Of a DNA stretch of 34,950 nucleotides, positions 25,194 to 32,480 are shown piece by piece. The notes under the pieces were generated by a model. That model saw nothing but the letters and a program-made list of their open reading frames with translations. It made no database searches and was not told the DNA's origin. The translations under genes were made by a program, and so were the position numbers. Origin of the DNA: Phycisphaerales bacterium (GTDB lineage Bacteria; Planctomycetota; Phycisphaerae; Phycisphaerales; SM1A02); NCBI GenBank assembly GCA_014238785.1, contig JABAAL010000034.1, positions 1-34,950 on the forward strand, read 5' to 3'. The stretch's first letter is position 1; each line of letters begins with the position of its first letter.

Positions 25194-26828
25194 TTATTTT
25201 TTTGTTCTGTCACCACCAATTGTACCTATTGCAGAAGTTCCCTTTACTTGCGCAGCGTTTGGGCTCTTCCATGCAACTTCAATGTCTTTATTTAGATTTG
25301 CAAGCCCTAGTAGATCTAAAGAAGCTTGAGCAATATAGCCTTTTTTAGTCTCACCTACCACAAGTGACATCTTCGCCGATGGAGAAGATTTTATTTCGTT
25401 TAGTTCGCTGCCTTTCCCTGCGATTTTAGACACTTCAATAAAACCACTAGTAATCTCTCTTGCGTTTATTGAAACTGCTAGAGCTATTTCAACGTTCTTA
25501 TGTTGCTTGATAATTCCTGAAAGCGGGGATGCGTGTTTCTGAGTTAACGAGTCCCATGCACTTGGCCCGAGAGCTATAGAGATTCTATTTTTGCCGTACT
25601 TTCGAAAACGCAGCGTGTCGCCCTTGGGGAAAATTGCATCCAGAACTTGTTGGTCATCAGCATTAGAGCTCACCATGTTTATGTCCCAGGAATCTTTTGA
25701 TTTTTTAGTCGGCGAGAATGCCATAGATGCATCGTTAAACAGTTCCGATTTAAAACCATCTACCAGATCTGGGATTGAAGCCAAGTATTCACGCTGATCT
25801 TCCACTTCAGTAAGTGCTGCGATTGTTAATCCATGTTTCTTTGTTAAACCGTAGGAGACTACATTGTCGCCGGAAAGGTCTGAAAGTAATTTCATTGCTT
25901 GAGTAAATACAAGCGGCAATGAATCCATGCCATCTAATGCTTGCAAAGATGAAAGGTCGTAGTCAACTAATATTTTTGTCATTTTATTAGACATTGCATA
26001 TTGAACCATGTCATCTGCTAAGAGAGATGCCATTTGCTGCATACTAGTATTGTCCATCAAAATATCTGAATGGCTCTTTGTTGACACTTTTGCATTTGCT
26101 TGGAGTTTGAATTCTCTAATACCAATGTCTGCTGTAATCAGCTCAATATCCCCGCAGGTCTTCATCAAATCAACAAACGCTTTTCTCGCAGAATTTGCCG
26201 CCTTTTTTGTTTCAACAGAAATCAATCCATCCGGTCCAGGCTTGTTCATGCCGCCAATCATCACCCCGCCCATCATCTGAGCGATTGAGCCAAACTTTTT
26301 CCATAACTCAGAGAATTCGATAACCAAACTTACTTGATTATTTTTTAATGATGCCAAGATATTTGATTTTTTATACGTCTTTGGCTGAGGAGCATTCATG
26401 CCGCCTGCAGCCAAGAACCAGCCTTCATACAAAACACTTGAATTCAAGTACGACTTGTTTAGTTTTAATTTCTGATTCGTTTTTGGTTTGCAAATGAATA
26501 CCAATTGTGGCATTGGACCGAACATTCCTGCTTGCCGTTGACCCTCTTGCACTATTGTAGGCTCGATAACCAGCAAAACCTCTTCTGAGAAATCTATCGC
26601 GTTTGGATTCTCAATAAAAAGAGATACATAATTTGGAAGAAAGTATTCTTTGCCATTCACCCCTGCTTGCTTGCCTATAGTATTTGAAAGCGAATTAATT
26701 GAGTCGCCATCACGAATTGAGAGGACTGCTATTGCTTGATTGGAGACAAAATCCCTCGGATAGTCCGCGTAAGAACCCGCGGCAACAAGCAGAAAAAACA
26801 CGGATACAATAATTGTTTTAGTTTTCAT
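25194..26828 (-). CDS. Secreted protein of unknown function (544 aa)
   Basis: Not recognised as a named family. Residues 1-21 form a clear signal peptide (TIIVSVFFLLVAAGSYA). The mature part alternates strands and helices: an opening AIAVLSIRDGDSINSLSNTI resembles the start of secreted proteins in planctomycetes that score a per-object 'cost' domain such as DUF3352, but I cannot confirm that. A Gly/Met-rich segment occurs around residues 185-200 (MMGGVMIGGMNKPG). No cysteine-rich motif, protease site or membrane anchor is evident. Its ATG overlaps the mutY stop (ATGA at 26828-26825), so it is translated together with mutY. It converges with the PgpH-type gene. Confidence 0.8.
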   Translation of the reverse strand: MKTKTIIVSVFFLLVAAGSYADYPRDFVSNQAIAVLSIRDGDSINSLSNTIGKQAGVNGKEYFLPNYVSLFIENPNAIDFSEEVLLVIEPTIVQEGQRQAGMFGPMPQLVFICKPKTNQKLKLNKSYLNSSVLYEGWFLAAGGMNAPQPKTYKKSNILASLKNNQVSLVIEFSELWKKFGSIAQMMGGVMIGGMNKPGPDGLISVETKKAANSARKAFVDLMKTCGDIELITADIGIREFKLQANAKVSTKSHSDILMDNTSMQQMASLLADDMVQYAMSNKMTKILVDYDLSSLQALDGMDSLPLVFTQAMKLLSDLSGDNVVSYGLTKKHGLTIAALTEVEDQREYLASIPDLVDGFKSELFNDASMAFSPTKKSKDSWDINMVSSNADDQQVLDAIFPKGDTLRFRKYGKNRISIALGPSAWDSLTQKHASPLSGIIKQHKNVEIALAVSINAREITSGFIEVSKIAGKGSELNEIKSSPSAKMSLVVGETKKGYIAQASLDLLGLANLNKDIEVAWKSPNAAQVKGTSAIGTIGGDRTKK

Positions 26829-27859
26829 GTAGCACAGTGTACCGCGAGCACCTTGCGCTGGGCAGAAGCAAGTGGGAGTTCCTTAACTGCTTCTTGATTG
26901 AGCCAAGAAAAACGGCTATCGCGTTCAACTTTGCAAGAAAACACGGTAAAAGAAACAATTCTGTGAGACAGAACATGTTCAAAATTTCCCATCTTGATTA
27001 ATGGTGATTTTAACTGCAACTTTACCGACACTTCTTTTGCACTAAGTTCTTCAATCGAATCAATGGTAGGCACTTGCCACATGCTCGCCCAGAGACCTTG
27101 ATCAGCGCGTCGCTCAAATGCAATTTTATTCCCCTTCTGTAGAACAACCGCGTAATGAAAGACGCGTTTCCTTTGCAAACTTTTTTTCGGCGGAGGAACT
27201 TTATCCTGTGTCTTCTTTGCATAAGCGCTGCAATTCATTTGCAGAGGGCAATCAGAGCATGCTGGAGATTTAGGTGTACAAATTACTGCCCCAAACTCCA
27301 TCAACCCCTCATTAAAAACTTTTGGAGAGTTACACGCCTTCACTAATTGTTCTGAAATTTTCCAAGTCCATTTTGATGGCGCCCACTCGTTTTTATGATT
27401 CCACAAGCGACAGAGTACGCGGTGGACATTTGCATCAACCATCGGTTCTCTTGCTCCAAAGGCGATTGAAGCTATCGCCCCTGCGGTGTATTTCCCCACA
27501 CCGGGAAGTTGCTTCAATGCATCAACATCGTTTGGCACATCGCCACCAAACTCAAGCATAATCATCTCCGCAGCTTTTTTGAGATGCTTCGCTCTTCTGT
27601 AGTATCCAAGCCCCTGCCAAAGTAAAAGAATGTCTTGTTCATCACTCTTTGCCAACCGCTCTGGGATAGGGAAACGCTCCATTACAAACGGCCAACGCTC
27701 TGCGACACGAGCAATTTGTGTCTGTTGCGCCATAAACTCACTTACAAGTCTTCCCCATGGAGTATCGTCACAACGCCATGGAAAATCTTGCGCCTCTCTT
27801 GAGAACCATTTCTCAATCGACTTCGTAATCTGCTTATTTTTTTCAACCGCTACTGCCAC
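26825..27859 (-). CDS. mutY: A/G-specific adenine DNA glycosylase
   Basis: Removes adenine mispaired with 8-oxoguanine, preventing G:C to T:A mutations. The 344-residue protein starts at GTG and has the HhH-GPD domain with catalytic E41 in VSEFMAQQTQIARV, helix-hairpin-helix LPGVGKYTAGAIASIAFG, and D142 in MVDANVHRVLCRLW. The iron-sulfur cluster ligands C194, C201, C204 and C210 have the canonical C-x6-C-x2-C-x5-C spacing. The C-terminal third is a Nudix-like 8-oxoguanine-recognition domain with HVLSHRIVSF standing in for the FSH loop. Overlaps the secreted-protein gene downstream. Confidence 0.96.
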   Translation of the reverse strand: MAVAVEKNKQITKSIEKWFSREAQDFPWRCDDTPWGRLVSEFMAQQTQIARVAERWPFVMERFPIPERLAKSDEQDILLLWQGLGYYRRAKHLKKAAEMIMLEFGGDVPNDVDALKQLPGVGKYTAGAIASIAFGAREPMVDANVHRVLCRLWNHKNEWAPSKWTWKISEQLVKACNSPKVFNEGLMEFGAVICTPKSPACSDCPLQMNCSAYAKKTQDKVPPPKKSLQRKRVFHYAVVLQKGNKIAFERRADQGLWASMWQVPTIDSIEELSAKEVSVKLQLKSPLIKMGNFEHVLSHRIVSFTVFSCKVERDSRFSWLNQEAVKELPLASAQRKVLAVHCAT

Positions 27860-27933
27860 ACCACAAGCATAATCCAGTCGGGCGTAAAAAAGGCGATAGT
27901 TTCTTACTTATTTCGTCGTATTAGTCCAACCTG

Positions 27934-28032
27934 ATGCTACGCTTTCTCCCAATCTTTCTATTACTGATCCAGATATTACCAATAGCGATGCCCATTAGTG
28001 CAGCAAATGAACTTAGATACCTCTGTTTTTGA
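27934..28032 (+). CDS. Possible small signal-peptide-like ORF (32 aa)
   Basis: ATG to TGA. The product opens with a strongly hydrophobic run (FLPIFLLLIQILPIAMP) followed by ISAANEL, which looks like a signal peptide with an Ala-x-Ala type site and almost nothing after it. No Shine-Dalgarno sequence precedes it. It overlaps the next small frame in another reading frame. It could be the front of a gene broken by a frameshift. Confidence 0.25.
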   Translation: MLRFLPIFLLLIQILPIAMPISAANELRYLCF

Positions 28033-28084
28033 TGGCATGATCGTTGGGTTAATCACATTATTTGTTGTCCTTGTCATGTATTAA
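28007..28084 (+). CDS. Possible small single-helix membrane protein (25 aa)
   Basis: ATG to TAA. The 25-residue product has an acidic start (MNLDTSVFDG) and a hydrophobic helix (MIVGLITLFVVLVMY). It starts inside the preceding small frame, shifted by one base. It ends 25 bases before a TATAAT box serving the next gene. Small anchors of this kind occur in many bacteria, but homologues cannot be checked here. Confidence 0.25.
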   Translation: MNLDTSVFDGMIVGLITLFVVLVMY

Positions 28085-28108
28085 ACAGTTGTTACGTTGC
28101 AACTGAAA

Positions 28109-28114
28109 TATAAT
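28109..28114 (+). promoter_or_regulatory. Candidate -10 box (TATAAT) for the cysteine-module gene
   Basis: A consensus TATAAT lies 44 bases before the start codon at 28159. No good -35 hexamer is found at 16-18 bases upstream. The strong AGGAGA site at 28148-28153 lies between it and the ATG, which supports a short leader. Confidence 0.4.
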
Positions 28115-28158
28115 AAAACTACCACTAGTATTAAAACCGAAAAGTATAGGAGAAACTT

Positions 28159-28983
28159 ATGAAACTTTTCACTCTATTGTTTGTAGCAACCGCTACTTTT
28201 ACATCACTTGCATTTTCTGGTGAACCTATTAACACCACTTGCCCAATGTCTGGAAATGATATCAAACCAAACGTCACTTCAGATTTTGAAGATGTCACTA
28301 TTGGTTTCTGTTGCAATGGCTGCGCAAAAGGGTTCAACAAATGGAACGACGAACGCAAAGTCGCCTATGTAGCAGATCAAAAAACATCAAATGCAAAACC
28401 CAAAGTTGCAGAAATTTCTGAACTTGTTGTTGACACCCCTTATCTACTTGATACGTGTCCGATTACAGGCATGAAACTTGGCTCAATGGGCGAACCACCA
28501 GTTGAAATCATCGACGGACGCGAAGTTCGTTTCTGTTGCACTGGCTGTATCCCCAAATTCAATGCAGACAAAAAAGCAAAGTTTCAAGAAATCGATGCAA
28601 AGATGATTGCGCAACAACTCCCATACTACCCAATTGATACATGCGTAATTAGCGGGGATGCTTTGGATATTCACGGCAGCGCGGTAGATTTTATCTATGG
28701 CAACCGTTTGTTTCGAACTTGCTGCAATGACTGTAAAGCAGAATTTATAGAAGATCCATCAGAGTACGTTGCAGAACTTGATAAAGCTATCATCAAAGCG
28801 CAAAAGAAATCGTATCCGATTGACTACTGCGTCATTGGTCGTGGTCCTCTCGATGGCATGGGTGGTCCTAGCTTTTTGATTGTTGGAAATCGGCTTGTTC
28901 AACTTTGTTGTGGAGGATGCAATTCAAAGGTTCTTAAAGACCCACTGAAAGTATTTGCAGAAATTGACAAAGCAAAGAAATAA
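28159..28983 (+). CDS. Secreted protein with four YHS/TRASH-like cysteine modules
   Basis: The 274-residue product has a signal peptide (residues 1-20, LLFVATATFTSLAFSG) and four copies of a metal-site-like module with one leading Cys and a later CC-x2-C: C28/C51-C52-C55, C100/C126-C127-C130, C162/C188-C189-C192 and C224/C250-C251-C254. Copies 2-4 are spaced exactly 62 residues apart, copy 1 is 72 before copy 2. The leading Cys begins CPMSG, CPITG, CVISG and CVIGR. This pattern matches YHS/TRASH-type domains thought to bind or sense heavy metals. A strong AGGAGA precedes the ATG. It is a single-gene unit ending at a bidirectional terminator. The metal and partner are unknown. Confidence 0.85.
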   Translation: MKLFTLLFVATATFTSLAFSGEPINTTCPMSGNDIKPNVTSDFEDVTIGFCCNGCAKGFNKWNDERKVAYVADQKTSNAKPKVAEISELVVDTPYLLDTCPITGMKLGSMGEPPVEIIDGREVRFCCTGCIPKFNADKKAKFQEIDAKMIAQQLPYYPIDTCVISGDALDIHGSAVDFIYGNRLFRTCCNDCKAEFIEDPSEYVAELDKAIIKAQKKSYPIDYCVIGRGPLDGMGGPSFLIVGNRLVQLCCGGCNSKVLKDPLKVFAEIDKAKK

Positions 28984-29060
28984 GCACAACTGGTGCAAAT
29001 AAACGAACAGGCCGAAAACATGCGGTGTTGCCCGACCAAGTGCTTACTTAAAGTACAAAA

Positions 29061-29096
29061 AAAGACCCCACTCTTGCAAGTGGGGTCTTTTTGATT
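29061..29096. terminator. Bidirectional intrinsic terminator
   Basis: AAAGACCCCACT (29061-29072) pairs perfectly with AGTGGGGTCTTT (29079-29090) around a 6-base loop. A T run follows on the plus strand and an A run precedes it, so it can end both the cysteine-module gene (plus) and the M36-like protease gene (minus, stop at 29109). Confidence 0.92.
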
Positions 29097-29108
29097 AAGA
29101 AACTTAAC

Positions 29109-32100
29109 TTACGGACACGCTCCCCAAGCGCCTACGACTACGAGCACGTCAGATACATCAACGATGCCATCTTGGTTCACATCTTCTGGGCCGCTTGTGT
29201 TACCCCAAGCACCGACGACTGCAAGGATGTCGGTCACATCAACGGTGCCATCACCCGACACATCGCCAACGCATGACACTTCGTCACAGAAACTTCTTGA
29301 GAGTGAGACACCGTCTACCGCTGCTTCAACAACCGAACCTGTGTTCAAGTCACCACAAGTAAATCGAACTTGAACAGCGCCTGAACCAGACAATGCATGT
29401 TCTACATCGTACCAACCACCGCTAGATTCAACGACTGGTCCAACTGTTTCAAGGTTAGTCCAAGCGCCTCCATTGTAGGAAACGTCAACATAGAAATAAT
29501 CGTTGTTAGGATCTCCACCGTTGCAATTTGAGCCGTTGCTATACCAGCGTGAATAACGAAGAATTGCACCGTCGGAGTAATCCATAGATGGTGATGTTAA
29601 ATCAGTAGAACCACCGTCAACATCTTCATCAACGCCATTACCTGTGACATAGCACATACCAGAACCATCTGCGTCAGTTGGGTTATCGCAACGAGCTCCA
29701 CCATTTGCTGGAATAACTCTTGCCCAGTTTCCTGTGCTTGCTCCTGAACCAACTGCCCAACCCATATCGGTTTGGAAATTATCATCAAAGGTAATTTCGC
29801 TACCTGAATATGCCATTGCATTCCAAGTACTTGTTGGAGCATTCGATGGACTAGTTACTACATCACCAGCTTCTGTGTTAATTGAAATATACCAATCAAC
29901 AGAAGCACCACAATCAAATGCAGGGAATGTCGCATCATAGGTTGCGCCAAGAGCTGATGAATTCCAACCAGAACCAGCGTTCCAGTTAAGGGTTCCGTTT
30001 GTTGGAGTTGATGTTCCGTCAGTTACATCTATTGCAACAACAGTACCGCCATTTGGATCGACCAAAGATGGACGTCCACTGGGATAATCGATAACGACTG
30101 CTGGATTAGTTTCACAACCATTTCCAGGACCATCTACAAAAAGCGCACCAGATCCTTCAGATGATGCATCCCAACCACCAATACGGAAAAGGTATTGGGT
30201 GCCTTCCGTTACACTAAAATCAACAATTGAGGAGTAACCAGCACAATTTGTGCCGTCGCCATTACATGCGACTTGGGTCAACGCTCCACATGTTCCTTCA
30301 TAGATAACAATATCACTATCAAAGTCGATTAAGTCGCAAGTACTCACTGTCATTGAACCAGTTTCACAAGCGATATAACTAAACCAAACATCAGCGTTCA
30401 TTACACCTAAATAGGATCCTGAACATTGAGCGTCACTGTATGGCTCTGAACCTGTGAGCGCATCAACGGTTACTAGTGGCCAAGTACCATCAGTTACATA
30501 TTCTGCGGTATCGCAGAAATCGTTTGAAAGCGGAAGACAACTTACTTGCGCGCAAGAAAAACCAGTCCTTGGTGTGCCACCGGCTGCTAAACAAGCAGAG
30601 CTAATCAACTCGCTACATACTTCGTCAATACAGCAAGCATATGGAGTCGGTGGTGACCAGTTATCCATGTTATGCATTGCAAAACCAGCTAACAGTTCAG
30701 TTGAGTGCGGTGTACCATTTGTGATATCACCATCATCGTCATCGAGTACTAGCCAGTCAGTGGTAATTGTTGGATCAATTTCCGTACCTGAGTGCAACAT
30801 GATTGAATTTACTGCAAGCGATGAAACAATAGCGTGCCCAGTAAGAGGATACGCTGCTTCCATTGAAGCAACAATATCCCAAACACAACCAGATATTAAC
30901 TGACCGCAGTCGTGAATTCCACCGCTGCAAGGATACTGCTTGTTGTTAATTGCATTACGAATACCATTCGTACAATCGTTGCTGTAAAAACCACGAGCAA
31001 GTTGGTTATCGCCGGTGATTAAAACACCCATAACATCACCCATGCCTTCACCGTATTGGCCTTGTCCACTTCCAGCGACTGCGACCAAGTGGTGACCATA
31101 TTCATGATGGACAATCACTGAAAACGCTGTATTGCTACAGCCACCGCCAGCGTTGTAAAAGTTAATTGATGAATAATCATAAAATGCATTACATGTTCCA
31201 CTTACACCAGTTTTAACTGGGAAGGATGTTTGCGTTGCAATCGTTGGAAAAGCTGGAGCAAAAGAAAGAGTAAAATCACGAACGACGTTCGCATGGAGAT
31301 ATCCATTCACCTGCGCTCGATACTGTTCGTTGTTATTCGCCTCACTATGCATAAAGTATGGATCACTCGCGTTTTGTGAAAGTGAAGCATCAGAACCAGA
31401 TTGGTTTTGAGAGTCGAACCAAGTTCCATCAAGTGTAGATGTGATAGTTCCTGTACCTGCAATAGTAAAATCGCCATTTGCATCAGCGTATTCCGTTGTA
31501 CTGCCCATAGTTACTTTTGCATACGGCATGCCTTCTGGTGATTCCGGTTCACAGACATCTGCACCTGAACTTTCAGTCGCCATACCAGCGACGTTGCCAT
31601 CAACATGCAAGATACGATTTACTTCGTGAAGCAATTCGCCAGTTTGCGCATCAACAATAAGTTCAAACTTTCTGTAAGAATCAAAATCCCACGAACTACC
31701 AACAGTTGCTTCGAAAACAAGAGCCGCAGTTGGTTCATAAAGTTCCTGTTGCGTTCCAGCATATACCATGAGTTCTGGCTGAGACACTGTTGCACCACGC
31801 CCAAGTCGAATCGCTGCTGCCATCAGGGCAACTGCTTCATTTGCAACTACATGCTTAGACGCTTTAAACCCTTTTACGTCACGAAGATCTGTCGTTGCAC
31901 TCACAGCAGGATAATCCTTGATGTTTCGCACGAGTACCATGAGCCGTGAACCGTACACGGGAAGTCCGTCTGCCGTTTGCATGTAATACACACCGGTAAA
32001 TTTATGTTCACCAGTTTCTTGGTTGTACATCAATTCTTGCTCAACGTGCCTGTCAGAAAATGGTCCGCGTTGAATAAATTCATTTGCATCAACATCAAGT

Positions 32101-32336
32101 GCAGGTGAAAATGTCGTAATGAAGTTTTCAGCCGTTGCAATCGGTGTTCGACCAGTTGCAAGTTGCTTGTCAAGTATTTTGTGGACTTGCCCAGATCGTT
32201 GCACTGTTATTAATTTTGGATGGTCCTTGCGAATCTGATCCATAGCCTGTGTTGGCGTAAGTTCAGATGCTCCAAACCCCATTGAAGCAACGATAAGTGA
32301 TGTGACCGACACGGCCAGCAGGTGTTTAATATGCAT
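29109..32336 (-). CDS. Secreted M36-like zinc metalloprotease with dockerin-type C-terminus
   Basis: A 1075-residue extracellular protease. It has a signal peptide (about 1-22), an FTP-like propeptide region, and the catalytic domain with H411-E412-x2-H415 in HHEYGHH and a likely third zinc ligand E430 in GEGMGD, as in fungalysins (M36). After about residue 570 come a cysteine module (ACCIDEVC and onward), a roughly 130-residue domain beginning NDFCDTAEYV and ending RIGGWDASSEGSGALFV, a beta-sandwich-like stretch, and finally two EF-hand-like calcium loops, DVSGDGTVDVTD and DVNQDGIVDVSD, ending VVGAWGACP. This tail is the planctomycete dockerin type thought to serve surface attachment. AAGGAGAGG (32349-32357) is the ribosome-binding site. 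Confidence 0.92.
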   Translation of the reverse strand: MHIKHLLAVSVTSLIVASMGFGASELTPTQAMDQIRKDHPKLITVQRSGQVHKILDKQLATGRTPIATAENFITTFSPALDVDANEFIQRGPFSDRHVEQELMYNQETGEHKFTGVYYMQTADGLPVYGSRLMVLVRNIKDYPAVSATTDLRDVKGFKASKHVVANEAVALMAAAIRLGRGATVSQPELMVYAGTQQELYEPTAALVFEATVGSSWDFDSYRKFELIVDAQTGELLHEVNRILHVDGNVAGMATESSGADVCEPESPEGMPYAKVTMGSTTEYADANGDFTIAGTGTITSTLDGTWFDSQNQSGSDASLSQNASDPYFMHSEANNNEQYRAQVNGYLHANVVRDFTLSFAPAFPTIATQTSFPVKTGVSGTCNAFYDYSSINFYNAGGGCSNTAFSVIVHHEYGHHLVAVAGSGQGQYGEGMGDVMGVLITGDNQLARGFYSNDCTNGIRNAINNKQYPCSGGIHDCGQLISGCVWDIVASMEAAYPLTGHAIVSSLAVNSIMLHSGTEIDPTITTDWLVLDDDDGDITNGTPHSTELLAGFAMHNMDNWSPPTPYACCIDEVCSELISSACLAAGGTPRTGFSCAQVSCLPLSNDFCDTAEYVTDGTWPLVTVDALTGSEPYSDAQCSGSYLGVMNADVWFSYIACETGSMTVSTCDLIDFDSDIVIYEGTCGALTQVACNGDGTNCAGYSSIVDFSVTEGTQYLFRIGGWDASSEGSGALFVDGPGNGCETNPAVVIDYPSGRPSLVDPNGGTVVAIDVTDGTSTPTNGTLNWNAGSGWNSSALGATYDATFPAFDCGASVDWYISINTEAGDVVTSPSNAPTSTWNAMAYSGSEITFDDNFQTDMGWAVGSGASTGNWARVIPANGGARCDNPTDADGSGMCYVTGNGVDEDVDGGSTDLTSPSMDYSDGAILRYSRWYSNGSNCNGGDPNNDYFYVDVSYNGGAWTNLETVGPVVESSGGWYDVEHALSGSGAVQVRFTCGDLNTGSVVEAAVDGVSLSRSFCDEVSCVGDVSGDGTVDVTDILAVVGAWGNTSGPEDVNQDGIVDVSDVLVVVGAWGACP

Positions 32337-32348
32337 AACTTTTGGGTT

Positions 32349-32357
32349 CCTCTCCTT
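32349..32357 (-). promoter_or_regulatory. Strong ribosome-binding site of the M36-like gene
   Basis: AAGGAGAGG on the minus strand, 12 bases before the ATG at 32336. It is among the best Shine-Dalgarno matches in the window and fixes the start. TATATATAAGTATAAA just upstream of it is AT-rich and could hold a -10 box, but no paired -35 is evident. Confidence 0.7.
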
Positions 32358-32480
32358 AAAAGTGTTTATACTTATATATACAATTCATTATGTTGACAGG
32401 TTCCATGTTTTTTGCAACAAAGAATTGAATAAAAAATCAAAATTGGGAATTTAGGCACTCTACTGAGCCGCTTTTTCCCA

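Larger units (their letters stand above)
27860..28158. other. Intergenic region upstream of the cysteine-module gene
   Basis: About 300 bases between the divergent mutY and the four-module gene. It holds two tiny overlapping plus-strand frames with hydrophobic products (27934-28032 and 28007-28084), a TATAAT box at 28109-28114 and AGGAGA at 28148-28153. Confidence 0.5.

Noticed and set aside
31605..31949. Cys- and His-containing open frame antisense to the M36-like protease.
   Set aside because: The opposite strand encodes a clear secreted protease throughout; the antisense product shows no regular metal-binding spacing.
32390..32400. TTGACA on the plus strand near 32394, resembling a -35 box.
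   Set aside because: No -10 box at proper spacing and no plus-strand gene downstream.
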